A stretch of 64,000 nucleotides of DNA from Ifrita kowaldi (lineage: Eukaryota > Chordata > Aves > Passeriformes > Cinclosomatidae), in the NCBI GenBank assembly GCA_013398055.1, contig VZRS01007674.1, positions 882,470 to 946,469 on the forward strand, read 5' to 3'. Below are positions 13,401 through 22,757 of the stretch, piece after piece. Position 1 is the stretch's first letter. Every line of letters begins with the position of its first letter. Position numbers and translations under genes: made by a program. Under the pieces are notes generated by a model. It did not search any database, was not told where the DNA came from, and worked only from the letters and a program-made list of their open reading frames with translations.

Positions 13401-16400
13401 TAGCATCATGCAAGGGATCAGCATCGAGGTTAAATAAGGGCTCAGTCTAGTAGTTTATTGAAATGTCACACGTGTCACGTACCTCATCACCACTGTGCTC
13501 TCTCATTTGTTCTGCAGTAACAAACAATCAGATCATCATACTGGGTCACACTAAAAGGTTAATTCCATGCAGGCACAGTTGTCAAAGGCCATTATGCTGT
13601 CGCTGGGCAAGTGTCATCAACATCAAAAGTAGTATTAAACCAAAATCCCATCACAGGCCAGGGCCTGCTGATAAGACAAGTGTCCAAAAAAAGCTTTAAA
13701 CTGAGGGACTTAAAGTCTAAATAAAGAAAAATCCACCTTTACTTGAAAGTAAATGAAACTGTTAGATAGTGCCTGTTTATCACAAGCAAGAAAGGACAGC
13801 GTAGGATGTATTACACTTTACACTGGCCCCCAGTAGGCACAGGCCACTCTGCTGTTGTCCTGTGTGTGGTGTCCCAGTTGATCAGGGCAACTGGAGTCAG
13901 AGATCAGCAGAAAGAGGAAAATAGCAAAATTGTGTTTATGGAGAGTAAGAGACAGAAGTTAAGATACAAACTTAGACTTCTTATTGTTGATTTGTGTTGC
14001 TTCTTGGTCAAAACATAAACAAGTACTTTGGCTTTTTGTTTTGCTCCAAATTCCTTGCAACTCATGGGGAACATTCATAGTTCTGCTTGCTGAAAGTACC
14101 ACAGTGCCCATCCTTGAGACTCAGCTTTTTGCTATTCAGTCTCCAGCACATAAAGTTTGAACTTACTTGTCAGATGCTGGAATTTTTAAACTGTGGAGAA
14201 GAAATATTCCCCAAGTTGAGCAGGATACTCATAGCATCTCAGTATTTGTTGACACCTCAGTATTTGCCTCTTATCCTATCAGGTGCTATATGGTTTTTGT
14301 GTTTTTAAAAGCAAACAAACAAAAAACCCACCACCAAAAACCCACATACCTCTCTCAGCTAGGACATGCATTTTAGTAGAAAGCCCTACCAATAGGTAAC
14401 TGTCTTGTACTCCAAAACTACAAGAAACTTTTCTAAATTCAAATGATGAGTTTTATTCTGATAACAAAATAAAACAAACAAACACAACTGATAATGATTT
14501 CAACTATTAATAGAAAAAAGTATTTTATGTGTTTTGGAACACCAGTTGCACTGAGTACCTTCTCATAAAATTTCTGATAATTTTGTTTTTCTTTTCCTCC
14601 TCTGCTGTGTGTGAACATATATAATAATATTTAAAATCTTTGTCTTATATCAGTCCCTAGTCAAAAAAGCAATTTTCCAATGCAGCCTCATTTGCACATA
14701 TCCATAATTTAAGGACAAAGTGTGTATGTGTTCCTAATTACCTCCAAAGGATGTTTGATAAACCTGTGAAAATTAGGGAAAAAAAAGACCCCAGTTATAT
14801 TGCAGTGAGAGAAATAAAGCACCAAAAATAAATCACCAAATACTTTAACACTGCATTTTACTTATCAAACAATAAGATATAGAACGTTCAAGATGGAACG
14901 TTAATTCTTACAAATCCAGATTAAAATAAAGCTAATGTAAAGACTTTCCTTTTTCTTTTGGTGGTGCTTGGTTTCTCTGGAGGAGTTTGCTTTTCAGTAA
15001 AACTTGTTTTTAATATTTTAGTTAAATAATGTAAAAGTAGGAAGAAAAAAGCTTCCAAACAAAAAATTTCTTCTTTTGCTTCAGATTTCATCAGATTGCT
15101 TTCAAAATTTCCTGAAAGAGGCATTGCCAAGAGAAATTACTTAAAAAAATATAATTATTTTAATATCACAGAATCACAGCGTGGGTGAAGCTGGAAGGGA
15201 CCACAGTGGGTTTTCAGGTCAAAGCTCCCAATATAATGGAGAAGAAATTTGAATAGCAAAAACTGTTTCTACAGCAAAAGGGGTGGGATCCCACGCAGAT
15301 GGGTGTATCTGGAGATGGGTGTACTCAGTGCTTACTGGGATCCCATTAACAGCAACGGCATCTTCAGTGCACTGCTGTCCCTTGGATGCACTGAGCCTCC
15401 CTCATATTGTTCAAAGACTCTGTACAAAGTGGTCTTTAATGAAAAACTGAAATTATACGTTCAAAACACTGCAGAGCAGTGAAATTCAGCATTAGAACAG
15501 AACCAAAAGAATATTGCATAATGAATACACTAAAACTTAAAAAAGAGCTGTTCTATTGCTAGCACCAAGACTAAGATTTGGCTGTGAGTTTATTACCACA
15601 ATACATTTGGGAGCAAACCATCCAGGGAGTTTTCCAGCAGCTAGTTGGCATTACTGCTTGAAATTCCTTGATGGGTGTTCGCCCATTGCATTTCAGAACA
15701 AACTAAGAATCACCAAGTCAATTGCTCTGTCTCTGCACTTCTCTGTGAGTTGGTAAATAACAAGCTCATTTCATATACCGGCAACATGCAGCATGAATCT
15801 TGAATTTTGCCAGCTATACTGATACTGCACTTAGTCCTCCAGCTGTTTTAAATCAAATCATTTATGAATTACTGGAAATTAAATCCAGATACAACTCCAA
15901 GAACACCACAAAAAATACATTGTATTAAATTTTAGGTTGTACTAATCTGTTTGCTTCACTGAGGTCGATATATTTAGAAACACATAGGGGAGAAGAAACA
16001 TAAAAGCCAGTACTAACTATGGGAGAGATGTAAAATAAGCTGCTTCTATAAGCACAAGTCCACTTTTAGAGGAATATGTTATGAGCAAAGGCACAGAGTT
16101 GATACATCATATTTTACCAGTGCTAAAGCTGGTCTGAAAGAGAATGAGGAATATGCCAGGAAGAACTAGGTAGTGTATTGCATACTGTTTGACTACACAG
16201 TTCTGACAACGTCTTTGAAGAAGTCACTCCATGAAGACACACAAATAACATATGATTTTACAATCTCAAAAAGTCCTGATAATGCCTGTAGCACTGCTGA
16301 CTGTTACAACTGACTTTTGGCTAGATAGCGTCTGTAAATTGATCCCGCAAGTAAAATGTTTGCAAAGACCAAAGGAAGCAAGTATCACTGATAGCCCTCT

Positions 16401-19400
16401 GCCTTGCTGACAGATGAACTCCTGAAAGAAACACCTTTCCCACTGAATTCCACTTCTGTTATGGAGCCGTTTTCCTTCTCGAGCTGGTTAAATGATCATC
16501 GCGGTGAAATAAAACAGAAGAAATCCTTGAGTATGTTTGGAGACAACTTTGAAACAGAGGTAGGGGGGATCTAATTTCTCTAAAAAGAGAGAGATAGCTT
16601 TAAAGGTACAGATAATAGGTGCCTACTGTTCAGACTGAGTGAATCCAGGCCTGGGAACAATATATAGTCAGCAGACAAAGTTATGCACCCCAACAGAAGT
16701 ACCTGGTTTTGGTCCATTGATTTGACTAGCTTAGGGCTTTCTAGCTCGTTAACTTCCATTTACAGAATCAACCTGAACTTTATTTATGTTCATTTCCTTT
16801 GGGATTGAAACAGCTCCTTCACTCCATTCCCCTGTCCCTCTCCCCATATTTTCCAAATCAGAAGCACCAGTATGATGCAAATACTACTCAAGTGTGTTCA
16901 GCTTCTCTATGTGTTTGAGCAGCATTTTGTGGTCCCAGTCTAATCTGAATGTGTAAATACCCTTTTTTTTCTTCCCCCTGAATCTATATAAAGTGGAAAC
17001 AAGAAAAACTGGACAGCACCAGAGAGCCTGTGCTGCCCTAAAACATTGCACTTCACAGTTTAGTTAAACACAGCCTAGTTTGGGTGTAAATGAAGCTGTC
17101 AGCTTTTGATATCTGTGCTGTATGCGTGATGTTTACAAAACATATTCTTCCCCGGAATTACTTGGAGTCACACTCCATAGAATCCAATACAGATGACAGC
17201 AAAGTGACAGTGTGGGAATGTCAGGAAGAACACAGAGGGGGCAGAAAATGAGAAAGATGAAGTCCTGTCTGCAGCTTTTTTAATGTTAATGGAAGAAACT
17301 TTTCTACTTCAACAGGCTCTTGACAGGGCCCAGAGTTCATGAGGAGGAAGTGCCTGCTCCAAGAACAGAAGCAGGAAGCATATAGATGCAAAACTGAGAG
17401 TGGGAGGAGGCAGAAGGAATAGATAAGCGAGGATGCAGAGGAGCATAAGGAGTGGCAGGTGTGATCAGTTCCCTTTTTATCAGTAGGAATCAATATGAGA
17501 TTACCAAACATAGTGTGAATTTTAATGTCTGTAAAAATAACATCATCTTCTATGAATATTCTGTAAAAATAGAATGTTTTAAATGCTGTTGGAAGATGAA
17601 TGTGGACACTGTGGTCACGTGGATGAAACCATTACTTTTCTTACCTTTTTTTTTTTTTGTTTGCTTGTTTTAAGGTTATAGCTTATGGACCAGGAACAAC
17701 TGAGAAAAGTAAAAAGAATTCGGATATCTGGATATGGCAGCTGGTATGTGGCAATTCACACTTGTTAACTGATAAGTTCATGTTTCAGTTCAGACTGAAC
17801 AGTAGTAAAGCCTTCTAGCAACAGAAACTGGAATGATTACCTTCCTTTGCATAGAAAAGATCACCAATAGGCACCACCTTTTAGCTTTAAACTGTAATGA
17901 AAAATAACTGTAAAGTACTGCCGCAATAAAAATAGCCTCTTTTTCTTCCGTATGTTGGCGACAGAGATACTGGCATCCATCCTTGCTGGGGATTTTAATA
18001 CACCCTACCTAGACTATATCCTGTAAATATATCAGAATGCCTCCAAGCAATAAAGCAACGTCACCTATTAGTTCTGCCTTGAAACATTTGTCCTCACACT
18101 GAAGTCAAATTGGAATCAAGTAGAATACACTAATAAAAAAGTCTGAAAACTTGTTAATTCTAAATCACAGTCACAGGTGATCCAGATGTTCTTCATTCAA
18201 CTTGCTTCTAGAATACATTTGCAACCCAAAGGAAAAACAGAGAAAAGCTAGTTTTTGCTTACACAAGTCAGGCTAGCTTGAGAGGCAGATATTTCTGTTA
18301 GTTACTCTTCTGTTGAAATTCAGAGAGACTGTCAAATACTAATTAAAGACATAATAATCTCAAAAGACATTTGTTTACACTGCAGCTTACATCAGCCTGT
18401 GGAATCAAGACCTTGTGGCTGGAAAGAACCTGTCTCCCCTGCCTAACAAGATGATAACTAGTCCATTCCAATATGGATGGACTCTTAGCAATTTCAATCA
18501 GCTTCCTGCTGACTTGTGAACTGCCATTCAAGACTTTTCTGCTTCCTGATTTTCAGGAAGCAGAAAAGCAGGAGCTTGAACTACTCTGGAAGATTCTCTC
18601 TCTAATTTCTAGAGGTGTACCAACTTGCAGGCTGCTAGGTTAGATTGGTGACCGTGTACCCCAAGAATCAGGCAACAGGCTGCTGCTTTACCGTGGGGAA
18701 CAATGAAACATATTTTTATTTATGCTAATAGTGTTAGATAAGATCAACTGAGTATTTGGCTAGACCTCATGAAGCAGAGCAGGTTTGAGGTGTTCTTTCA
18801 GTGGGAAAGATTTCCATACTTGGAGTGCTTTCTTTCTGCTGGGGACAGAACATGGAAAATTGAAAGCCTTCTTTCCCTTCAGGAGGGGACATCAACTGTT
18901 GCCATGGATGGTAAAACCCTGACTCTGTCTGCTGGTGACAGCCTGCTTGTTCGTGCCCAGTCTACGTGAGTAGAGATGAACAGTGGTTCAATGCATGATT
19001 TCCCAGCTTCCAGCGACATAAATTCTATGAATTCAATCCACACCATGTTAGGCACCACTGGTGCAGAAATACAGCATCTGTGAATGCAGGATTTGCAATA
19101 GCCTCTGTTATTTCTCGGGGCAAAAGTGTTTTCAGGAGGAAAAGCCAGACATTCATTCTAGTTCACCTCTTATGATAAAAGCTGGAGAAAATGAAAATAA
19201 ATAAATAAAAAAGGATAAGCACAACCAAGAAAATGCAGCATGCAAAAGACCATACATAAAGATAGATGGCATGTATCCACCCACTGACACTCACAGCAGC
19301 TGCTCAAAGCATCAGACCAGGCTTAATCAACATCAGTGCAGGAAGTTTTGGGGTTCAGGCTGAGAACACAGCGCTGTTCCTGGAGTAGGATGCATACAGC

Positions 19401-19677
19401 TGTATCGTAGCCTTGACACATGTGATATACATAAAGGAAAATAGGTTCCAGAAAGAATGAAAAGGAAGATATGGAGCATAGCAAAAGCTGATAAAGTGCC
19501 CACCCCTCCTCTTCAATAGCATCAATGTTTCATTTGTTGGTTTGAGTGTGTGATTCCCTTCCATAACCATTGGATCATCTCTTTTTCCATTCTTCCAGGT
19601 ATTGCTGGAAAAGAGCAGAAGAATGTGTGGCTCTCTGCATCGCTCAGGATCCAAAACGCAAGCAACCTTATACATAA
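1385..19677 (+). CDS. HAAO: 3-hydroxyanthranilate 3,4-dioxygenase, 3' seven coding exons (partial; 5' end outside window)
   Basis: Cytosolic non-haem Fe(II) dioxygenase of the kynurenine pathway. It opens the ring of 3-hydroxyanthranilate with O2 to give 2-amino-3-carboxymuconate semialdehyde, the precursor of quinolinate and NAD+. Seven exons (1385-1491, 4349-4438, 5147-5190, 16414-16559, 17675-17743, 18883-18965, 19599-19677) splice in phase at GT-AG sites. They give 205 residues and a TAA, which is residues 82-286 of the human protein as I recall it, with no gap. The iron ligand His91 and substrate contacts Arg95 and Glu105 are present; ligands His47 and Glu53 lie on exons left of the window. 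The product is a bicupin: the end of the catalytic cupin (to about residue 160), a linker, then the non-catalytic C-terminal cupin. Three upstream exons would make ten in all, which is inferred from the human gene. No frameshift or premature stop is seen, so the gene looks functional. Confidence 0.96.
1492..4348 (+). other. HAAO intron, 2857 nt
   Basis: Bounded by donor GTGAAG and acceptor TTCATCAG. AT-rich. It contains a small GTAAAG-containing direct and inverted repeat near 2582-2617. No gene, known repeat family or RNA was recognised. Confidence 0.85.
4349..4438 (+). CDS. HAAO: HAAO coding exon (residues 117-147)
   Basis: Exon of 90 nt with a branch-point-like TGACTAAT and a T-rich tract before ACTTCATCAG, and a strong donor GTAAGT at 4439. 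The frame carries YYVGES, FEKWF and CEDLGTQL, which are conserved HAAO motifs in the last part of the catalytic cupin. It takes one base to finish Arg117 and leaves GA for Glu147. Its phase fits both neighbours exactly, which is strong support for the model. Confidence 0.95.
4439..5146 (+). other. HAAO intron, 708 nt
   Basis: Bounded by donor GTAAGT and acceptor TTATTCCAG. It contains an A run near 4622 and a 10-bp perfect hairpin at 4759-4782. Nothing else was recognised. Confidence 0.85.
4759..4782. repeat. Perfect inverted repeat, 10-bp arms, 4-nt loop
   Basis: Arms AAGCCCTAAA and TTTAGGGCTT flank the loop TTGC. It lies in a HAAO intron. No function is assigned. Confidence 0.85.
5147..5190 (+). 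CDS. HAAO: HAAO coding exon (residues 147-162), start of inter-cupin linker
   Basis: Short exon of 44 nt between TTATTCCAG and donor GTAAATG. The leading G completes Glu147; the frame reads [14 protein letters not shown], against FFSSEQYRTGKPIP in the human enzyme. It ends one base (G) into codon 162. It covers the end of the catalytic cupin and the start of the linker (about 161-177). Being this short, it can only be recognised by homology and phase. Confidence 0.93.
7675..7695. repeat. Inverted repeat, 9-bp arms, 3-nt loop
   Basis: ACTGTCAGT and ACTGACAGT flank GAG in the 11.2-kb HAAO intron. It is short enough to be chance. Confidence 0.7.
9296..9325. repeat. Near-perfect palindrome, 14-bp stem with one bulge
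   Basis: Left arm TTATAAGGGTAAGCT and right arm AGCTTACCTTATAA pair fully except for one extra G, around a single central C. It lies in the 11.2-kb HAAO intron. Confidence 0.85.
15165..15229 (-). mobile_element. CR1 LINE 3'-end fragment
   Basis: It begins with the reverse complement of the CR1 3' tail (ATCACAGAATCACAG) and continues GAAGCTGGAAGGGACC, the typical avian CR1 3' end. It is about 65 nt, in a HAAO intron and opposite in sense to the gene. The match fades after GGTCAAAGCTCCC. Confidence 0.8.
16414..16559 (+). CDS. HAAO: HAAO coding exon (residues 162-210), linker and start of C-terminal cupin
   Basis: Exon of 146 nt. The acceptor is CTTGCTGACAG and the donor GTAGGG. AT at its start joins the G at 5190 to make Asp162. 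The frame then reads [21 protein letters not shown] and [12 protein letters not shown], aligning without a gap to 49 human residues from DQLLKEPPFPL to GDTYETQ. It ends in phase 0. It spans the linker (about 161-177) and the first strands of the C-terminal cupin. An 11.2-kb intron precedes it, the longest seen in this part of the gene. Confidence 0.95.
16560..17674 (+). other. HAAO intron, 1115 nt
   Basis: Bounded by donor GTAGGG and a long T-rich acceptor tract ending in TTTTAAG. No repeat or gene was recognised. The minus-strand open frame 17221-17511 has no recognisable similarity. Confidence 0.85.
17675..17743 (+). CDS. HAAO: HAAO coding exon (residues 211-233), C-terminal cupin
   Basis: Exon of 69 nt, exactly 23 codons, phase 0 at both ends. 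A long T tract ending in GTTTTAAG precedes it and the donor is GTATGTGG. The frame begins VIAYGPGT and ends SDIWIWQL, matching human VIAYGQGS and VDVWLWQL. The middle (EKSKKN) is variable and more lysine-rich than in human. Because it is phase 0-0, skipping it would keep the frame but would remove a strand pair of the C-terminal cupin. Confidence 0.94.
17744..18882 (+). other. HAAO intron, 1139 nt, with a perfect hairpin
   Basis: Bounded by donor GTATGT and acceptor CCCTTCAG. It holds the 16-bp perfect inverted repeat at 18534-18568. Nothing else was recognised. Confidence 0.85.
18534..18568. repeat. Perfect inverted repeat, 16-bp arms, 3-nt loop
   Basis: CTTTTCTGCTTCCTGA and TCAGGAAGCAGAAAAG are exact reverse complements around TTT. 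It lies in the 1139-nt HAAO intron, about 300 nt before the next exon. Partial pairing (TCAAG with CTTGA) extends the arms after a small mismatch. Confidence 0.9.
18883..18965 (+). CDS. HAAO: HAAO coding exon (residues 234-261), C-terminal cupin
   Basis: Exon of 83 nt with acceptor CTTTCCCTTCAG and consensus donor GTGAGT. The frame runs [15 protein letters not shown] then [12 protein letters not shown], aligned with human EGSSVVTMGGRRLSL and onward. It ends with AC, completed by the G at 19599 to give Thr261. A longer open frame runs upstream from 18769 through the acceptor, but it has no HAAO similarity before the splice site and is intron read-through. Confidence 0.94.
18966..19598 (+). other. 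HAAO intron, 633 nt
   Basis: Bounded by donor GTGAGT and acceptor TTCTTCCAG. It contains a short AAAT-type run near 19194-19212. The minus-strand open frame 19355-19675 crosses the last exon antisense and is taken as chance. Confidence 0.85.
19599..19677 (+). CDS. HAAO: HAAO terminal coding exon (residues 261-286 and stop)
   Basis: The acceptor CATTCTTCCAG is followed by 79 nt of coding sequence to TAA at 19675-19677. The product [20 protein letters not shown] then KQPYT aligns with human [20 protein letters not shown] then KKPLG and ends at the same residue. Tyr, Trp, Arg, the VAL core and QDP are conserved. Three cysteines (YCW, ECV, LCI) replace non-cysteine residues of the human protein. 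This is the most diverged exon seen, as is usual for the C-terminus of this family. Confidence 0.94.
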
Positions 19678-20640
19678 CTCCTGTGTCAGTTGGCTTTGAT
19701 GATAACCAAGTTTTAACCTACTTATCTTAATTATCTTTTACTCAGAATGCCTGGAAATTTGAATACACTAACACAATGATTACACTGAATTAAGTGGAGT
19801 CAAGTGCTGTGCCCAGTTAAAACTTTTCCCCCAAGTAGTTAAAGTTTTAGCAAAATTTACAATCAATAATTTTTTTTAAGATCTAGTATTCTGTTTGATT
19901 TTGTCTGAAAGGAAATGACAACATATCCAAGTAGCAGGATTACTTATCTAATAATACATGATACTGTCTAGAAGAAATGAGAGGCTTTTTAAATCCAAGT
20001 CTCTGCCACAAGATGTAGAAAAGGAGATGGGACAGATACTGTTATACTACTTAGGTAACAGTTTTTATTTCCTTGTATCAAATTTTTCATATGTAATTAA
20101 TTAGTACGATGCTAGCTACACAGCCCAGCTCCCAGTAGGGAAGATTTAAGTTCAGGTCCTCTGAGATCTTTGGCTGAAAGTTTGTTTGGTTTTTATAAAG
20201 GCCCTCTCTCTGCACTGCTTGAGAATCTCAGTGCTTTGTGAAAGAGAGGAAGATGCATTAGTAAAGGGGGAAGCAGTACCTACAACAACATCAGGCATTA
20301 CTTAGTCCACCTCTGTACTTGCTACAGGTACAAGTTACTCCCAGTTTCCCTGATCGAGAGTGCAGTATCAATCAGTGACCAGCAGTACCCCACGCATGCC
20401 GTGCTGGATGCTGTGTGCACAGTGTTGGGAACAGAGCACTGAAATAGGACTAAACAGGAGCAGCTGGGTCACGGGTGTGCTTCTGTGCAGCAGAATTCTC
20501 CAGTCAAAGTAGTTTTAAGAGTTGTGTTAGGGGATAAGAGAGCAGAAAAATTGTTATAATCAGTTTCTATTAACTGCTGCATCTTTTCAAACAGTGAGGT
20601 TTCTTACAGAAATAATAAATGTCAAATTATATTTTGCTGC
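19678..20640 (+). other. HAAO: Probable HAAO 3' untranslated region
   Basis: The stretch runs from the stop codon to the first downstream AATAAA plus about 20 nt. It has no AATAAA or ATTAAA before 20614, no recognised repeat and no convincing frame. The end is inferred; an unseen weaker signal could shorten it. Confidence 0.45.
20614..20619 (+). terminator. Candidate HAAO polyadenylation signal AATAAA
   Basis: First canonical AATAAA after the HAAO stop codon. A G/T-rich run (about 20666-20695) lies 45-80 nt further on, where a downstream cleavage-factor element would be expected, though somewhat far. Cleavage would fall near 20630-20645. No transcript evidence is available. Confidence 0.45.
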
Positions 20641-22352
20641 TTTTATTCCGGGAACTCTGCAGAAGGGTTTTTGTTTGGTTTGGGTTTTGGTTTTATTTAA
20701 TTATCCTTCACGTTGTTAACATCAGAAAACAGGTTCCTTATATACCTGCAGGTATTATCAATTAAATATTTGAGAAAGCAAAAGTTACCATTTCCTGATT
20801 TTTTTTAAATTCTAATTAAGTACAGAAAAATACTTGTTTAATCTGTCACCTACAAAGCTCATTAAACTGAGATGTCATATGTGTTTTATTCAAGTGTTCA
20901 TTCTTCTCATGAAAAAGACACACATGGCTTGGCTTTAATCTATAATCTATATTTAACATCAGTAGCTTTTCTAGCAAAGCATACAGCAAAACTCTGCTAC
21001 ATCCTCCTAATAATAGGGGGCCTAATTCGAAAAACTGAACCCAGTCCTTAAGGCTGCTATAGGTGTGAGCTGTCACACACATGAAAAGGAGCTGTAACAT
21101 TCCCTTAGAACAAGGGAGTCATTTTTTCTGATTGCCATTGGAACTGATGTGTTTATGTGTCTGCAGAACTGACTACTCGAGTGAACGTCTATGATTGAGG
21201 GATCTAGGGTACAAAAGTGTTATATTTTTAGTCCAGCAGTTACAGGGTAATCACAGAAATATTTCCATATTTCGCACTGAATGGTAAGTGAGTAAAACAC
21301 AGCAACACATAGAAAAACATCCAGAATAATCAGCAGATCTTCATCCACCCAGAGGCACTGGAAACCGTGGAACTTTCAGAATAAAAACTAAGGCACCTCC
21401 AAATTAGATACCTCCCATGAAATAATGTTAAGGCCCCACTCAAACTGTACTTGTGATGCCTTTTATAACAACTTGTGCTCGAACATCTAAATTCTGTCCA
21501 AGTCACATACTAGGTGCCAGACCAAGAGCACTAAACCAGAGCTCCATCATCCTCAGTTTTGCCACAGCCCACAGTCAGAAACCCGGACTTTGTAGGTCAT
21601 CAGTTAATTTCTATTGAGGAGCTGCTGTCCTCTGACAACCAGGTAAGAGGTGTTAAGGCCCAGAAGTATGGCAGAGAATCAGGAGCAAACCAGCAGGAGA
21701 AGATTTATGAAAACAGTTAAATACCAAGTACCAAGAGAAAATAATTTTGTTTTCTAGTGTCTCTTTTGAGAATTTCTTCTGTTGTTTTGGTATCCAATTC
21801 CCTTCCCCTCCACCCCCCTCTCTTTCAACTCAATAGTTATTTGTAGCCAGAGCACAAATGAGAGCACAGAGTGTACTTGTCATTTACTCCTTCCAAGGTG
21901 CTTAACCACTGTGATTCAGAAACCTGCAACTTCTCTTTTCCTGGGTTTTCAAATAGTTCCAGAGGGCTTCTGGGCAGTCAGTGAATCTTTTTCAGGTGCT
22001 TTACTCTTCCTCCACATTATATCTGTTCTAAACTACCCCAACAATGGTACATTTTTAATTAGATACACCCATGCTTCTCTGTTCAGGAGAAAATTGGCCA
22101 CATGCAAGCCTAGAGTCCTCTTAGGTGCTCTTTCTGTGTATGTGCAGTCAGCTCAGCAGATACTTCAGTTGTTGGGGTCAAGGTCTGGAGACTCCAGTGC
22201 TAATCTTGCCTCATAAAGAAGGATTTCGGGCTAAGGTCAGTGTCAAAGGCTTAGTTAGACCTATGTTGTTTGCAGAGTGCCCTAATGCACTCCTCTTGAC
22301 ATTGTGCTTGTTCACGCCTGTCCGTGAAACACGCCTGACAAAACTGTGTCCT
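20641..22352. other. Intergenic sequence downstream of HAAO, nothing recognised
   Basis: It starts with a G/T-rich run (20666-20695) that may help HAAO 3'-end formation. The open frame 21782-22216 (144 codons) has no recognisable domain. No repeat was recognised. Confidence 0.6.
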
Positions 22353-22757
22353 ACAGAATCACAGAATCATTGAGGTTCAAAAAGACCTCCAAGATCATCA
22401 GATCCAACCTTTGATGGAACACTGGCTTGTCAACTAGACCATGGTACTAAGTGCCACATCCAGTCATTTCTTGAAGACCTCCAGGGACGGTGACTCCACC
22501 ACTTTTCTGGGCAGCCCATTCCAATGCTTAACAAGGCCTGCTGTGAAGAAATTTGTCGTGGTGTCCAACCTGATTCTTCCCTAGAACAACTTGAGGCCAT
22601 TTTCTCTCAGCTGGTTGCCTGGGAGAACAGGCCGATCCCCACCTCACTACAACCTCCCTTTGGGCAGTTATGGAGCACAATAAGGTCTCCCTGAGACCTT
22701 CTTTTCTCCAGGCTAAACTCTCCCATATGCCACTCCTCATATGCCTTACACACGATG
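22353..22757 (-). mobile_element. CR1 LINE, 3' about 400 bp
   Basis: The + strand begins ACAGAATCACAGAATCATTG, the reverse complement of the CR1 3' terminal repeat. It then runs through the typical 3' UTR and end-of-ORF2 sequence (GACCTCCAAGATCATCAGAT; TCTCCAGGCTAAACTC). It is 5'-truncated, as most CR1 copies are. The open frames at 22528-22740 and 22607-22816 on the minus strand are read-throughs of this element, not genes. Confidence 0.93.

Larger units (their letters stand above)
5191..16413 (+). other. HAAO intron, 11.2 kb
   Basis: Bounded by donor GTAAATG and acceptor GCTGACAG. It holds one CR1 scrap (15165-15229), a near-perfect palindrome (9296-9325), a 9-bp hairpin (7675-7695) and A- and T-rich runs. 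The open frames inside (for example 6374-6673, 9848-10177 and 8284-8598) have no protein-family signature that I recognise. Confidence 0.85.

Noticed and set aside
18769..18882. Upstream ATG-initiated extension of the 18883 HAAO exon
   Set aside because: HAAO similarity begins exactly at the splice acceptor; the upstream part is intron read-through.
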